From Pseudomonadota bacterium (GTDB taxonomy: Bacteria > Desulfobacterota > Anaeroferrophillalia > Anaeroferrophillales > Anaeroferrophillaceae): a stretch of DNA of 9,221 nucleotides. Under the pieces are notes generated by a model. That model had not been told where the DNA came from. It did no database searches and saw only the letters and a list, made by a program, of their open reading frames with translations. The stretch spans positions 1 through 9,221 of the forward strand of contig DQWO01000158.1 of NCBI GenBank assembly GCA_011042595.1, written 5' to 3'. Positions 1 to 6,243 of this stretch are shown one piece after another; positions within the stretch are counted from its first letter, which is position 1; each line of letters opens with the position of its first letter. The translations under genes and the position numbers were made by a program.

Positions 1-51
1 GTATAATTTAGACACAAGTATTGATCGCGCTTTAATATTCTAGCTAGCGAA

Positions 52-90
52 GGGCAACCTGACACCATGTCAACGTTGTCCTTTTTATTT
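52..90 (+). terminator. Hairpin plus T-tract upstream of fhs (terminator or leader attenuator)
   Basis: The arms at 52-58 (GGGCAAC) and 75-81 (GTTGTCC) pair over 7 bp with one G-U. Inside them TGACA (60-64) pairs with TGTCA (68-72) around a CCA loop. The stem is followed at once by TTTTTATTT (82-90), the layout of a Rho-independent terminator reading rightward. The complementary strand has no T-tract after the hairpin, so the direction is clear. It could end an upstream gene outside the window. If transcription starts near the left edge, it could instead attenuate fhs. No convincing promoter is visible between it and the fhs Shine-Dalgarno site. Confidence 0.6.
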
Positions 91-141
91 GTTTGCAGGG
101 TTTATTCCTTTACATCTTATCATTATTTACAGGAGGAAAAA

Positions 142-1923
142 ATGGGACTTGATTTTACGAAGTTTGATGCTCCGAACATGGCTGACTGGCAGATTGCAGC
201 CTTGGCGGAAAAAGAATTGATGAAACCGATTCAACAGGTTTCTGACGAACTGGGACTGGTTGGTGAAGAACTGATCCCCATGGGTAAGTATGTGGCTAAA
301 GTCGACTACATGAAAGTACTTGAACGCCTGGGTGATCGTCCCAACGGTAAATATATCAACGTCACCGCCATCACCCCGACCCCGCTGGGCGAAGGAAAAA
401 CCACCACCAGCATGGGTCTGGTTCAGGGCCTTGGGCTGATGGGTAAGAACGTAGTCGGCGCTATCCGCCAGCCTTCCGGCGGCCCAACTTTCAATATCAA
501 GGGTTCAGCAGCCGGCGGTGGCCTGGCCCAGACCATCCCCTTGACTCCGTTTTCTCTGGGACTGACCGGCGATATCGACAACATCATGAATGCCCACAAC
601 CTGATGATGGTCGCCCTGACCTCCAGGATGCAGCATGAACAGAATAACACCGATGAATTCCTGGCCAAAAAGAACCTCAAACGGTTGGATATCGATCCCA
701 ACCGGGTTGAAGTCCGCTGGATTCTTGACTTCTGCGCCCAGTCACTGCGCAACATCGTCATCGGCCTAGGCGGCCGGCTTGACGGCATGGTGATGGAATC
801 AGGTTTTGCCATCGCCGTATCTTCGGAAATCATGGCCATCCTGGCCGTGGCCAAAGATCTCAAAGATCTGCGTGAGCGGATGGGCAAAATCATCGTCGCC
901 TACTCAAAAACCGGCAAACCGGTAACCACCGATGATCTTGACGTCGGCGGCGCCATGACCGCCTGGATGGTCAAAGCTCTTAATCCTAACCTGCTGCAGA
1001 CCGTTGAAGGACAGCCGGTTTTCGTTCATGCCGGTCCTTTTGCCAATATTGCCATCGGCCAGTCATCCATTATTGCTGACCGCATCGGCCTGAAGCTGGG
1101 TGATTATCATGTGACCGAATCCGGTTTTGGTGCGGATATCGGTTTCGAAAAATTTTGGAACCTCAAATGCCGCTTCTCCGGCCTGACTCCTGACTGCTCA
1201 GTCATTGTCGCTACCGTCCGCGCCCTCAAAATGCACGGTGGTGGTCCTGCAGTAGTCCCCGGCCGACCGCTGGCTAAGGAATATGTTGAGGAGAATGTCG
1301 ACTTGGTTGCAAAGGGCTGCTGCAACGTCATCGCCCACATTGAAACAGTCAAAAAAGCCGGGGTTACCCCGGTGGTCTGCATCAACAGCTTCTATACCGA
1401 CACCGATGCCGAAATCGCCGAAATAAAAAGGCAGGCTGAAGCCGCCGGTGCTCGTTGCGCGGTATCCAAACACTGGCAGTATGGCGGTGAAGGCGCTCAG
1501 GAGTTGTGTCATGCAGTTATCGAAGCCTGTGATGAACCGAGTGAATTCAAACTTCTCTATGAAGACACTACCCCACTCAAGGAACGGATCGAACTGCTGG
1601 CCACCGAAGTCTATGGTGCCGATGGTGCCTCTTTCAGCGATGAGGCCCTGAAAAAGATCGAAATGATCGACAATGATCCTGAGTTGTCCAAGCTGGGAAC
1701 CTGCATGGTAAAAACCCATCTCTCCCTGTCCCATGATCCGACCCTCAAGGGCCGGCCAACAGGCTACACCTTCCCGATCCGCGACGTCCTGATCTACCAG
1801 GGTGCCGGATTCTGCGTCCCACTGGGTGGCACCATTAAATTGATGCCTGGAACCGCGTCCGATCCGGCTTACCGCCGCATCGACGTCGACACGGAGACCG
1901 GCCAGGTGAAAGGCTTGTTCTAA
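142..1923 (+). CDS. fhs: Formate-tetrahydrofolate ligase (10-formyl-THF synthetase)
   Basis: Cytoplasmic enzyme of the methyl branch of the Wood-Ljungdahl pathway: formate + ATP + THF gives 10-formyl-THF + ADP + Pi. The start at ATG 142 (593 aa) is chosen because AGGAGG at 131-136 lies 5 nt upstream. An in-frame ATG at 67 would add 25 residues that are unlike the family and lacks a good ribosome site. Visible motifs are the P-loop [11 protein letters not shown] (about 79-89), the [10 protein letters not shown] loop (118-127), the second family signature [13 protein letters not shown] (356-368), a GGEG motif in the THF region, and the typical C-terminal GLF. Classical family members are about 555-560 aa, so this one is about 35 residues longer; part of the excess is an insertion around residues 170-190. 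The first signature departs from the usual GIKGGAAGGGY at three positions. Two strong terminators follow, so it is probably a transcription unit separate from acsV. The family assignment is secure. Direction of flux (fixation or oxidation) cannot be read from the sequence. Confidence 0.97.
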   Translation: MGLDFTKFDAPNMADWQIAALAEKELMKPIQQVSDELGLVGEELIPMGKYVAKVDYMKVLERLGDRPNGKYINVTAITPTPLGEGKTTTSMGLVQGLGLMGKNVVGAIRQPSGGPTFNIKGSAAGGGLAQTIPLTPFSLGLTGDIDNIMNAHNLMMVALTSRMQHEQNNTDEFLAKKNLKRLDIDPNRVEVRWILDFCAQSLRNIVIGLGGRLDGMVMESGFAIAVSSEIMAILAVAKDLKDLRERMGKIIVAYSKTGKPVTTDDLDVGGAMTAWMVKALNPNLLQTVEGQPVFVHAGPFANIAIGQSSIIADRIGLKLGDYHVTESGFGADIGFEKFWNLKCRFSGLTPDCSVIVATVRALKMHGGGPAVVPGRPLAKEYVEENVDLVAKGCCNVIAHIETVKKAGVTPVVCINSFYTDTDAEIAEIKRQAEAAGARCAVSKHWQYGGEGAQELCHAVIEACDEPSEFKLLYEDTTPLKERIELLATEVYGADGASFSDEALKKIEMIDNDPELSKLGTCMVKTHLSLSHDPTLKGRPTGYTFPIRDVLIYQGAGFCVPLGGTIKLMPGTASDPAYRRIDVDTETGQVKGLF

Positions 1924-1943
1924 CTTATAACATCTCACATCGC

Positions 1944-1992
1944 TTACCGGGGGCGGCTTTAACAGGCTGCCCCCGGTAACTGTTTTCCTTTT
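1944..1992 (+). terminator. Rho-independent terminator after fhs (first of two)
   Basis: A perfect 11-bp stem, TTACCGGGGGC (1944-1954) with GCCCCCGGTAA (1969-1979), may extend inward by a few pairs. It is followed by the T-rich run TGTTTTCCTTTT (1981-1992). It lies 20 nt after the fhs stop codon. Confidence 0.88.
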
Positions 1993-1998
1993 ATGACA

Positions 1999-2049
1999 CT
2001 GAAGTGACCCTCCACCAGGGAGATCGTCGCTTCAGGTTTTTTCGTTTTT
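1999..2049 (+). terminator. Second Rho-independent terminator in tandem
   Basis: The 10-bp stem CTGAAGTGAC (1999-2008) with GTCGCTTCAG (2026-2035) has one G-U pair. It is followed by T6-CG-T5 (2037-2049). It lies only 6 nt after the first terminator's T-tract, so read-through from fhs into the next gene should be low. Confidence 0.88.
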
Positions 2050-2098
2050 AGGAATATTGCAATAAAACGATATCTCATTTGAAAGTAACTTCTGCCTC

Positions 2099-4075
2099 AT
2101 GCCGGAACCTATTCATCAGGTAACCTTTCAGCCCGACAACATCACCGTTGACGTCTATCGTCATGGGGAAAATCTGCTGCGGGTGGCGATGGCCGCCGGT
2201 GTTCATATCAATGCTTCCTGCGGCGGCAATGGCACCTGCGGAAAATGCAAGATTATCATCGACAAAGGCAAGGTTGAGTCAGAACATTCGGAAAAATTAA
2301 GTGATGAGCAATGGCAGCAGGGCTATCGGCTGGCCTGCCGCACTCAGGTCATTGATGACCTGACCATCACCATCCCGCCGGAATCCCGCATTGACAATTC
2401 CGCCCTGAAACGGAAAACTGGCGGCCAGCGCCATATCCTTAAAGCCCGGGATCTCAACACCCTGGTCCAGGGATTGAGCATCAACCCGGCGGTTTTCAAA
2501 TGTTACCTGGAGTTGCCCCCGCCAACCGCCGATGACAATATGAGTGATCTCGGCCGTTTGATGCGGGAGATAAAGAAAAGCTATAAATATGATCGTATAT
2601 CCACTGATTTTCATCTACTCCAGCGTCTGAGCCAGGTATTGCGGCAGGCAGACTGGAAAGTTACAGTCACCCTGGTCTATAACCCCAAAGGCTTTAAACT
2701 CATCGACCTGGAGCCCGGGGATACCTCCAAGGATAACTATTCTATCATTATCGACGTGGGAACAACGACGGTCAAAGGGCAATTGCTGAATCTGGAAGAG
2801 TGTCGCATTGCCCATAGCAACACGACGGATACCGACAGTGAGAATCTCTGTGCTGAGGATGCCAGGTATAATTCCCAGGTCGGTTTCGGCGAAGATGTTA
2901 TCAGCCGCATTGTCCATTCGCAGAAAAAAGGTGGATTGGAGGCCCTGCAGCAAGCAGTTGTCGCGGATATCAATGAAATCATCGCCCACCTGCTGGAAAG
3001 TGCCGGCATCAGAAATGACCAGATTTCCCATCTGGTTTTAGCCGGCAATACCACTATGACCCAACTGCTCCTCGGCATCGATCCCAAGTATATCCGGGAA
3101 GACCCCTATGTACCAACGGCCAATTTCTTTCCACCGGTAAGGGCGTTGGAAATTGGGATCAATTTACCTGACTACATTCACATTTATACCTTTCCCCTGG
3201 TTTCATCTTATGTTGGCGGTGATATCGTCGCTGGGGTCCTGGGTTCGGGAATCTTCCAGCGTGATGAACTAACCCTGTTCATTGATGTGGGCACCAACGG
3301 CGAAATCGTTTTGGGAAACTGTGACTGGCTGGTCTGCACTTCCTGTTCCGCCGGCCCGGCTTTTGAAGGAGGCGGGGTAAAAAATGGCATGCGCGCTTCC
3401 CAGGGAGCCATCGAGCAGGTGCGCATTAATCCCGAAACCTTTGAGCCCATGGTCATCACCATCGGCAACCAGAAACCACTGGGGATCTGCGGCTCCGGCC
3501 TCATTGATGCGGCCGCCGAGTTCTTGCTGACCGGAATTATTGAACCCAACGGTAAGTTTGATCGCACCCTTAAAACCTCAAGGGTACGTGAAGGGGATAA
3601 TGGCTGGGAATTTGTTCTGGTTTCCGCGGAACAAGCTGCCGAAGGGATTGGCGACATTGTCCTGACTGAAGGAGATATTGACAATCTTATCCGTACCAAG
3701 GGGGCCATTTACGCCGGCTGTCGTATCCTGCTGGAAAGCGTGGGCTTGAGCTTCAACGATTTGGATCGGGTGATCATCGCCGGTGGTTTTGGCCAGTTTA
3801 TTAACCTGGAAAGAGCCATTTTTATCGGTCTCCTGCCTGAATTGTCGACGGATAAATTCATGTTTGTGGGCAATGGGGCTCTCTTGGGCGCCAGGCTGGT
3901 ATCTTTTTCCCGTGAGATGATGAAAGATGCCCAGCGGGTTTCAGATATGATGACCAATATTGAACTGGCAAATAACATGAAATTCATGGATGAATATGTG
4001 GCGGCCCTGTTTTTGCCCCACACTGATACTAATGCTTTCCCGGGCGTGATGAAAATGCTGGAAGGGAATAACTAA
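2099..4075 (+). CDS. acsV: Reductive activator of the corrinoid iron-sulfur protein (RACo-type, [2Fe-2S] plus ASKHA ATPase)
   Basis: 658 aa, close to the ~630 aa of characterised RACo. The N-terminal plant-type ferredoxin domain has the ligand set C41-x5-C47-x2-C50 and C80. A linker and middle region follow. The C-terminal half is an actin-like ATPase (DUF4445/RACo C-terminal family) with phosphate loops DVGTTT (219-224) and DVGTNGE (396-402), the SCSAGPAFEGG segment (415-425), and adenosine motif AGGFG (561-565). Known members use ATP hydrolysis to drive an electron from the [2Fe-2S] cluster to the inactive Co(II) corrinoid of CFeSP, restoring Co(I). The position near acsD/acsC supports CFeSP rather than a methanol or O-demethylase corrinoid protein as partner, although relatives serving those systems look similar. 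ATG 2099 is the only usable start: TAA lies in frame at 2063-2065 with no GTG or TTG between. No clear Shine-Dalgarno precedes it, so translation may be weak. The family is certain; the CFeSP partner is inferred from context. Confidence 0.92.
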   Translation: MPEPIHQVTFQPDNITVDVYRHGENLLRVAMAAGVHINASCGGNGTCGKCKIIIDKGKVESEHSEKLSDEQWQQGYRLACRTQVIDDLTITIPPESRIDNSALKRKTGGQRHILKARDLNTLVQGLSINPAVFKCYLELPPPTADDNMSDLGRLMREIKKSYKYDRISTDFHLLQRLSQVLRQADWKVTVTLVYNPKGFKLIDLEPGDTSKDNYSIIIDVGTTTVKGQLLNLEECRIAHSNTTDTDSENLCAEDARYNSQVGFGEDVISRIVHSQKKGGLEALQQAVVADINEIIAHLLESAGIRNDQISHLVLAGNTTMTQLLLGIDPKYIREDPYVPTANFFPPVRALEIGINLPDYIHIYTFPLVSSYVGGDIVAGVLGSGIFQRDELTLFIDVGTNGEIVLGNCDWLVCTSCSAGPAFEGGGVKNGMRASQGAIEQVRINPETFEPMVITIGNQKPLGICGSGLIDAAAEFLLTGIIEPNGKFDRTLKTSRVREGDNGWEFVLVSAEQAAEGIGDIVLTEGDIDNLIRTKGAIYAGCRILLESVGLSFNDLDRVIIAGGFGQFINLERAIFIGLLPELSTDKFMFVGNGALLGARLVSFSREMMKDAQRVSDMMTNIELANNMKFMDEYVAALFLPHTDTNAFPGVMKMLEGNN

Positions 4076-4112
4076 GGCGGGTTTAACGCCCGCAACCCAA
4101 ATTAAGGTATCG

Positions 4113-4241
4113 GGATGTTCCGTCATGGCTCTCGCTCATTCTCGCGGCACATCGTGTGCCGCTCCGAGGTGTGTGCCGCGAATCACCGTCGTGGTGATTC
4201 GTTAGGCACCCAATGCCGCTATGAGCCAAGCCCGAACATCC
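4113..4241. repeat. 129-bp inverted-repeat element with nested hairpins (MITE-like or structured RNA)
   Basis: The ends are an imperfect inverted repeat. GGATGTTC (4113-4120) pairs perfectly with GAACATCC (4234-4241), and TGGCTC (4126-4131) with GAGCCA (4223-4228) after a 5-nt mismatched step. Inside are two hairpins: GCGGCACA (4144-4151) with TGTGCCGC (4155-4162), loop TCG; and CGAATCACC (4179-4187) with GGTGATTCG (4193-4201). The second is extended outward by GTGCC (4173-4177) with GGCAC (4205-4209). GTGTGCCGC occurs twice (4154-4162 and 4171-4179), so the left arm at 4144 could pair with either copy. It could be a short non-autonomous mobile element, a REP-type palindrome, or a structured leader RNA for cooC. 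No target-site duplication was found and no coding sequence is believable here. It makes up most of the 291-nt gap between acsV and cooC. Confidence 0.55.
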
Positions 4242-4274
4242 TGAATGCATTCCCGACAATTTCTTGTTTTTTAC

Positions 4275-4290
4275 ACCCCTCAAGGGGGGT
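4275..4290. other. Small GC hairpin in the acsV-cooC gap
   Basis: ACCCC (4275-4279) pairs with GGGGT (4286-4290), with a further U-G pair and a CAAG loop. A T6 run (4267-4272) precedes rather than follows it, so it is not a normal terminator on the + strand, and on the complementary strand it is followed by A residues. A second weak repeat, CTGAAA (4292-4297) with TTTCAG (4310-4315), lies just downstream. No role can be assigned. Confidence 0.3.
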
Positions 4291-4366
4291 ACTGAAAAGA
4301 GTGACAGCCTTTCAGGAGTAAAGCACTAAACAACTGACCATTTAATCCAAGAGGTAATAAATTAAT

Positions 4367-5128
4367 ATGGGAAAATCCATCGCCGTTGCCGGTAAAGGGG
4401 GCACCGGAAAAACAACACTCACCGGCCTCCTGCTGCGTTACCTGGCTGAAAAAGGCCTGAAACCGGTTCTGGCTGTCGATGCTGATGCCAATGCCAATTT
4501 AAGTGAAGTCCTGGGAGTTGAAGTCCCCGGCACAATCGGTGACCTGCGGGAAGGAATGAAAACCGAAGTCCCACTCGGCATGACTAAAGAAGCCTATATG
4601 GAGTACAACATCCAAAAGATACTGGTGGAAACGGGAACCTATGATCTTTTGGTCATGGGCCTGCCCGAAGGCGCGGGCTGTTACTGCTATGCCAACGCCT
4701 TGTGTAAAAAATTCATCGATTTCATGATTAATGAATATGATTATGTGGTCATGGATAATGAAGCGGGACTGGAGCACCTGAGCCGTTTACTGACCAAGGA
4801 CATCGATCTGCTGATGGTGGTATCCGATCCCAGCCTGCGGGGCATCCGCACAGCCGGCCGCATCAAGGAACTGATTGAAAAGCTGCGGCTGAATATTAAA
4901 AAACTGGCATTGGTTATCAATCGGGCTCCCGAAGAAGGGATTTCCGCAGAAGCCCATCAGCTGATCGAGAAACTGGGGCTCGAGTTGGCCGGAGTCATCC
5001 CGGAAGACCCTGTTATTGCCCAGTTTGACCGGGAGGGAAAACCCACGGTGGAGATCCCGGATGATGCTATATCATACCGTGGATTAAGTGAAATTATGGC
5101 GGCAATTTTTCCCTTGTATTTGCAATAA
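4367..5128 (+). CDS. cooC: CooC/AcsF-type nickel-insertion ATPase for CODH/ACS
   Basis: 253 aa, the normal length for CooC, a MinD/ParA-like (SIMIBI class) P-loop ATPase. The deviant Walker A motif GKGGTGKTT spans residues 9-17, with K10 as the signature lysine and K15 as the Walker lysine. The DADAN motif (38-42) and switch-like MDNEAGLEHLSR (129-140) follow. C105-Y-C107 matches the CxC pair that binds metal at the dimer interface in characterised CooC. Members couple ATP-driven dimerisation to delivery of Ni to the C-cluster of CODH. The acetogen homologue AcsF acts on the ACS A-cluster. Because acsD/acsB follow and no CODH gene is visible, either client is possible and both may be served. 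GAGGT (4351-4355) is an acceptable ribosome site 11 nt before ATG. A 117-nt gap with its own likely promoter separates it from acsD. Confidence 0.93.
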   Translation: MGKSIAVAGKGGTGKTTLTGLLLRYLAEKGLKPVLAVDADANANLSEVLGVEVPGTIGDLREGMKTEVPLGMTKEAYMEYNIQKILVETGTYDLLVMGLPEGAGCYCYANALCKKFIDFMINEYDYVVMDNEAGLEHLSRLLTKDIDLLMVVSDPSLRGIRTAGRIKELIEKLRLNIKKLALVINRAPEEGISAEAHQLIEKLGLELAGVIPEDPVIAQFDREGKPTVEIPDDAISYRGLSEIMAAIFPLYLQ

Positions 5129-5182
5129 AAATAAACTATAGAATACTTCTTCTCTCGCATCCAATATGCAGTATACAATTCG

Positions 5183-5211
5183 TTGTACTGGTAGTACAAA
5201 TAACATATAAG
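5183..5211 (+). promoter_or_regulatory. Likely sigma70-type promoter of acsD with overlapping palindromic operator
   Basis: TTGTAC (5183-5188) can serve as the -35, 17 nt from TATAAG (5206-5211), a 5/6 match to the -10 consensus. The -35 lies inside a perfect inverted repeat, TTGTACT-GGT-AGTACAA (5183-5199), the form of a dimeric repressor site. The surroundings (5129-5220) are AT-rich, unlike the coding sequence on both sides. Transcription would begin near 5218, just before the AAGGAG ribosome site (5231-5236). Both the promoter and the identity of any regulator are inferred. Confidence 0.5.
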
Positions 5212-5245
5212 AATAAAACAACCTTAAGGAAAGGAGAACAGAAAC

Positions 5246-6190
5246 ATGGCATTTGCAGCAGTGTCGGAAAAATATTCCGGCAAAATGAGAGAAATGGAAG
5301 TCGGTGCCGGTGACAAGAAGGTTTTGGTTGGCGGACAGGCCAGCATGCCTTTTTGTTCATTCGATGGAGATCTGGGGAATAAACCCATTATCGCCATGGA
5401 AGTTTATGATGTGGTAGATCCGGAATGGCCGGCCGCAGTGGTTGATCCTTTCAAGGATGTGATCAACGATCCAGTCGCCTGGGCAAAAAAGAATGTTGAA
5501 GACTATGGGGCCAAGATGATCTGCCTGCAGCTGCTTGGCACCGATCCCAACGGCGAAAACCGGGATGCCGATTATGCCGCCGACCTGACGAAAAAGGTGG
5601 CTGAAGCCATCTCCGTACCGTTAATGGTCTGGGGCAGCGGCAATGTGGAAAAGGATGGTGAGGTTCTGGCCAAGATATGTGAAACCTGTGCCGGCATGAA
5701 CCTGCTGATTGGCCCGGCGGTGGAAGAAAATTACAAAAAGATTGCCGCTACCGCTTTGGGTTATGGACACTGTGTGGTTTCCCAGAGTCCCATCGACGTC
5801 AACATGGCCAAACAGATGAATATCCTGATCGGCAACCTGGGACTGCCGCTGGAAAAAATCATCATGGAACCTTCAACCGGGGCTTTGGGCTACGGGGTTG
5901 AATATACCTACTCGGTCATGGAGCGGATTTCCCTGGCCGCCTTGTCCCAGAACGATGAAAAAATGCAGTGCCCGATGATCAATGATATGGGCAAGGAATG
6001 TTGGAAATCCCGTGAAGTAAAATTGACAGATGTGGAAGAACCGGCTTTCGGTCCCGATATGGAAAAACGGGGCGTCTTGTGGGAAGCCATGACCGCGATT
6101 GACATGCTGCTCTCCGGCAGCAATCTGCTGATCATGCGCAATCCTCACGCGGTCAAACTGACCGAAGAAATTATTGATGAATTAATGTAA
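5246..6190 (+). CDS. acsD: CO dehydrogenase/acetyl-CoA synthase, corrinoid iron-sulfur protein small (delta) subunit
   Basis: 314 aa, near the usual ~310-325 aa of bacterial AcsD (CdhD family). The protein is a TIM-barrel subunit with no iron-sulfur ligand cluster of its own. With AcsC it forms the heterodimer that carries the methyl group on a corrinoid between the methyl-THF methyltransferase and ACS. Family-typical segments are the N-terminal VLVGGQASMPFCSFDG (about 26-41), KMICLQLLGTDPNGENRD in the barrel, PLMVWGSGNVEKDGEVL, and MEPSTGALGYGVEYTYSVMER (about 209-229). Ribosome site AAGGAG (5231-5236) lies 9 nt before ATG. acsB follows after 53 nt, and that gap has only a small hairpin and the acsB ribosome site, so the two are almost certainly cotranscribed. 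The large subunit acsC is separated from it by acsB and a riboswitch. Confidence 0.96.
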   Translation: MAFAAVSEKYSGKMREMEVGAGDKKVLVGGQASMPFCSFDGDLGNKPIIAMEVYDVVDPEWPAAVVDPFKDVINDPVAWAKKNVEDYGAKMICLQLLGTDPNGENRDADYAADLTKKVAEAISVPLMVWGSGNVEKDGEVLAKICETCAGMNLLIGPAVEENYKKIAATALGYGHCVVSQSPIDVNMAKQMNILIGNLGLPLEKIIMEPSTGALGYGVEYTYSVMERISLAALSQNDEKMQCPMINDMGKECWKSREVKLTDVEEPAFGPDMEKRGVLWEAMTAIDMLLSGSNLLIMRNPHAVKLTEEIIDELM

Positions 6191-6212
6191 GTCCATTTTT
6201 CATTTATACAAA

Positions 6213-6229
6213 GCGGGCAAGAAGCCTGC
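6213..6229 (+). other. Small hairpin directly before the acsB ribosome site
   Basis: GCGGGC (6213-6218) pairs with GCCTGC (6224-6229) with one G-U and an AAGAA loop. It ends two nucleotides before the Shine-Dalgarno sequence GGAGGT (6231-6236). There is no T-tract, so it is not a terminator. It may influence initiation or transcript stability between acsD and acsB, but this is speculative. Confidence 0.35.
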
Positions 6230-6243
6230 GGGAGGTAAAGATT

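Noticed and set aside
67..141. 25-residue N-terminal extension of fhs from ATG 67
   Set aside because: ATG 67 has no good ribosome site and lies inside the terminator-like hairpin. The added residues are unlike the family, and ATG 142 has a strong AGGAGG at ideal spacing.
1198..1938. Long reverse-strand open frame opposite fhs (and similar ones opposite acsB and acsV)
   Set aside because: These overlap strongly recognised genes on the + strand, lack start signals, and their translations show no family features. They are codon-bias shadows.
4077..4093. Hairpin GCGGG/CCCGC after acsV as its terminator
   Set aside because: The stem is only 5 bp and is followed by AACCCAAATTAAGG with no T-tract. 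Transcription may or may not stop here.
4081..4207. Possible integron attC site: GTTTAAC (4081-4087) and GTTAGGC (4201-4207) match the R-box consensus and can pair with wobbles
   Set aside because: The adjacent inner (L) boxes do not pair with each other, the larger inverted repeat extends past one R box only, and there is no integrase or cassette array. The short degenerate motifs can occur by chance.
4115..4321. Open frame of 68 codons over the structured element
   Set aside because: It lies on palindromic repeats, has no ribosome site, and its composition and sequence resemble no protein family I recognise.
5183..5199. FNR, Rex or CooA binding site identity for the acsD palindrome
   Set aside because: Half-site sequence and the 3-bp spacing do not match the consensus of those regulators, so no regulator is named.
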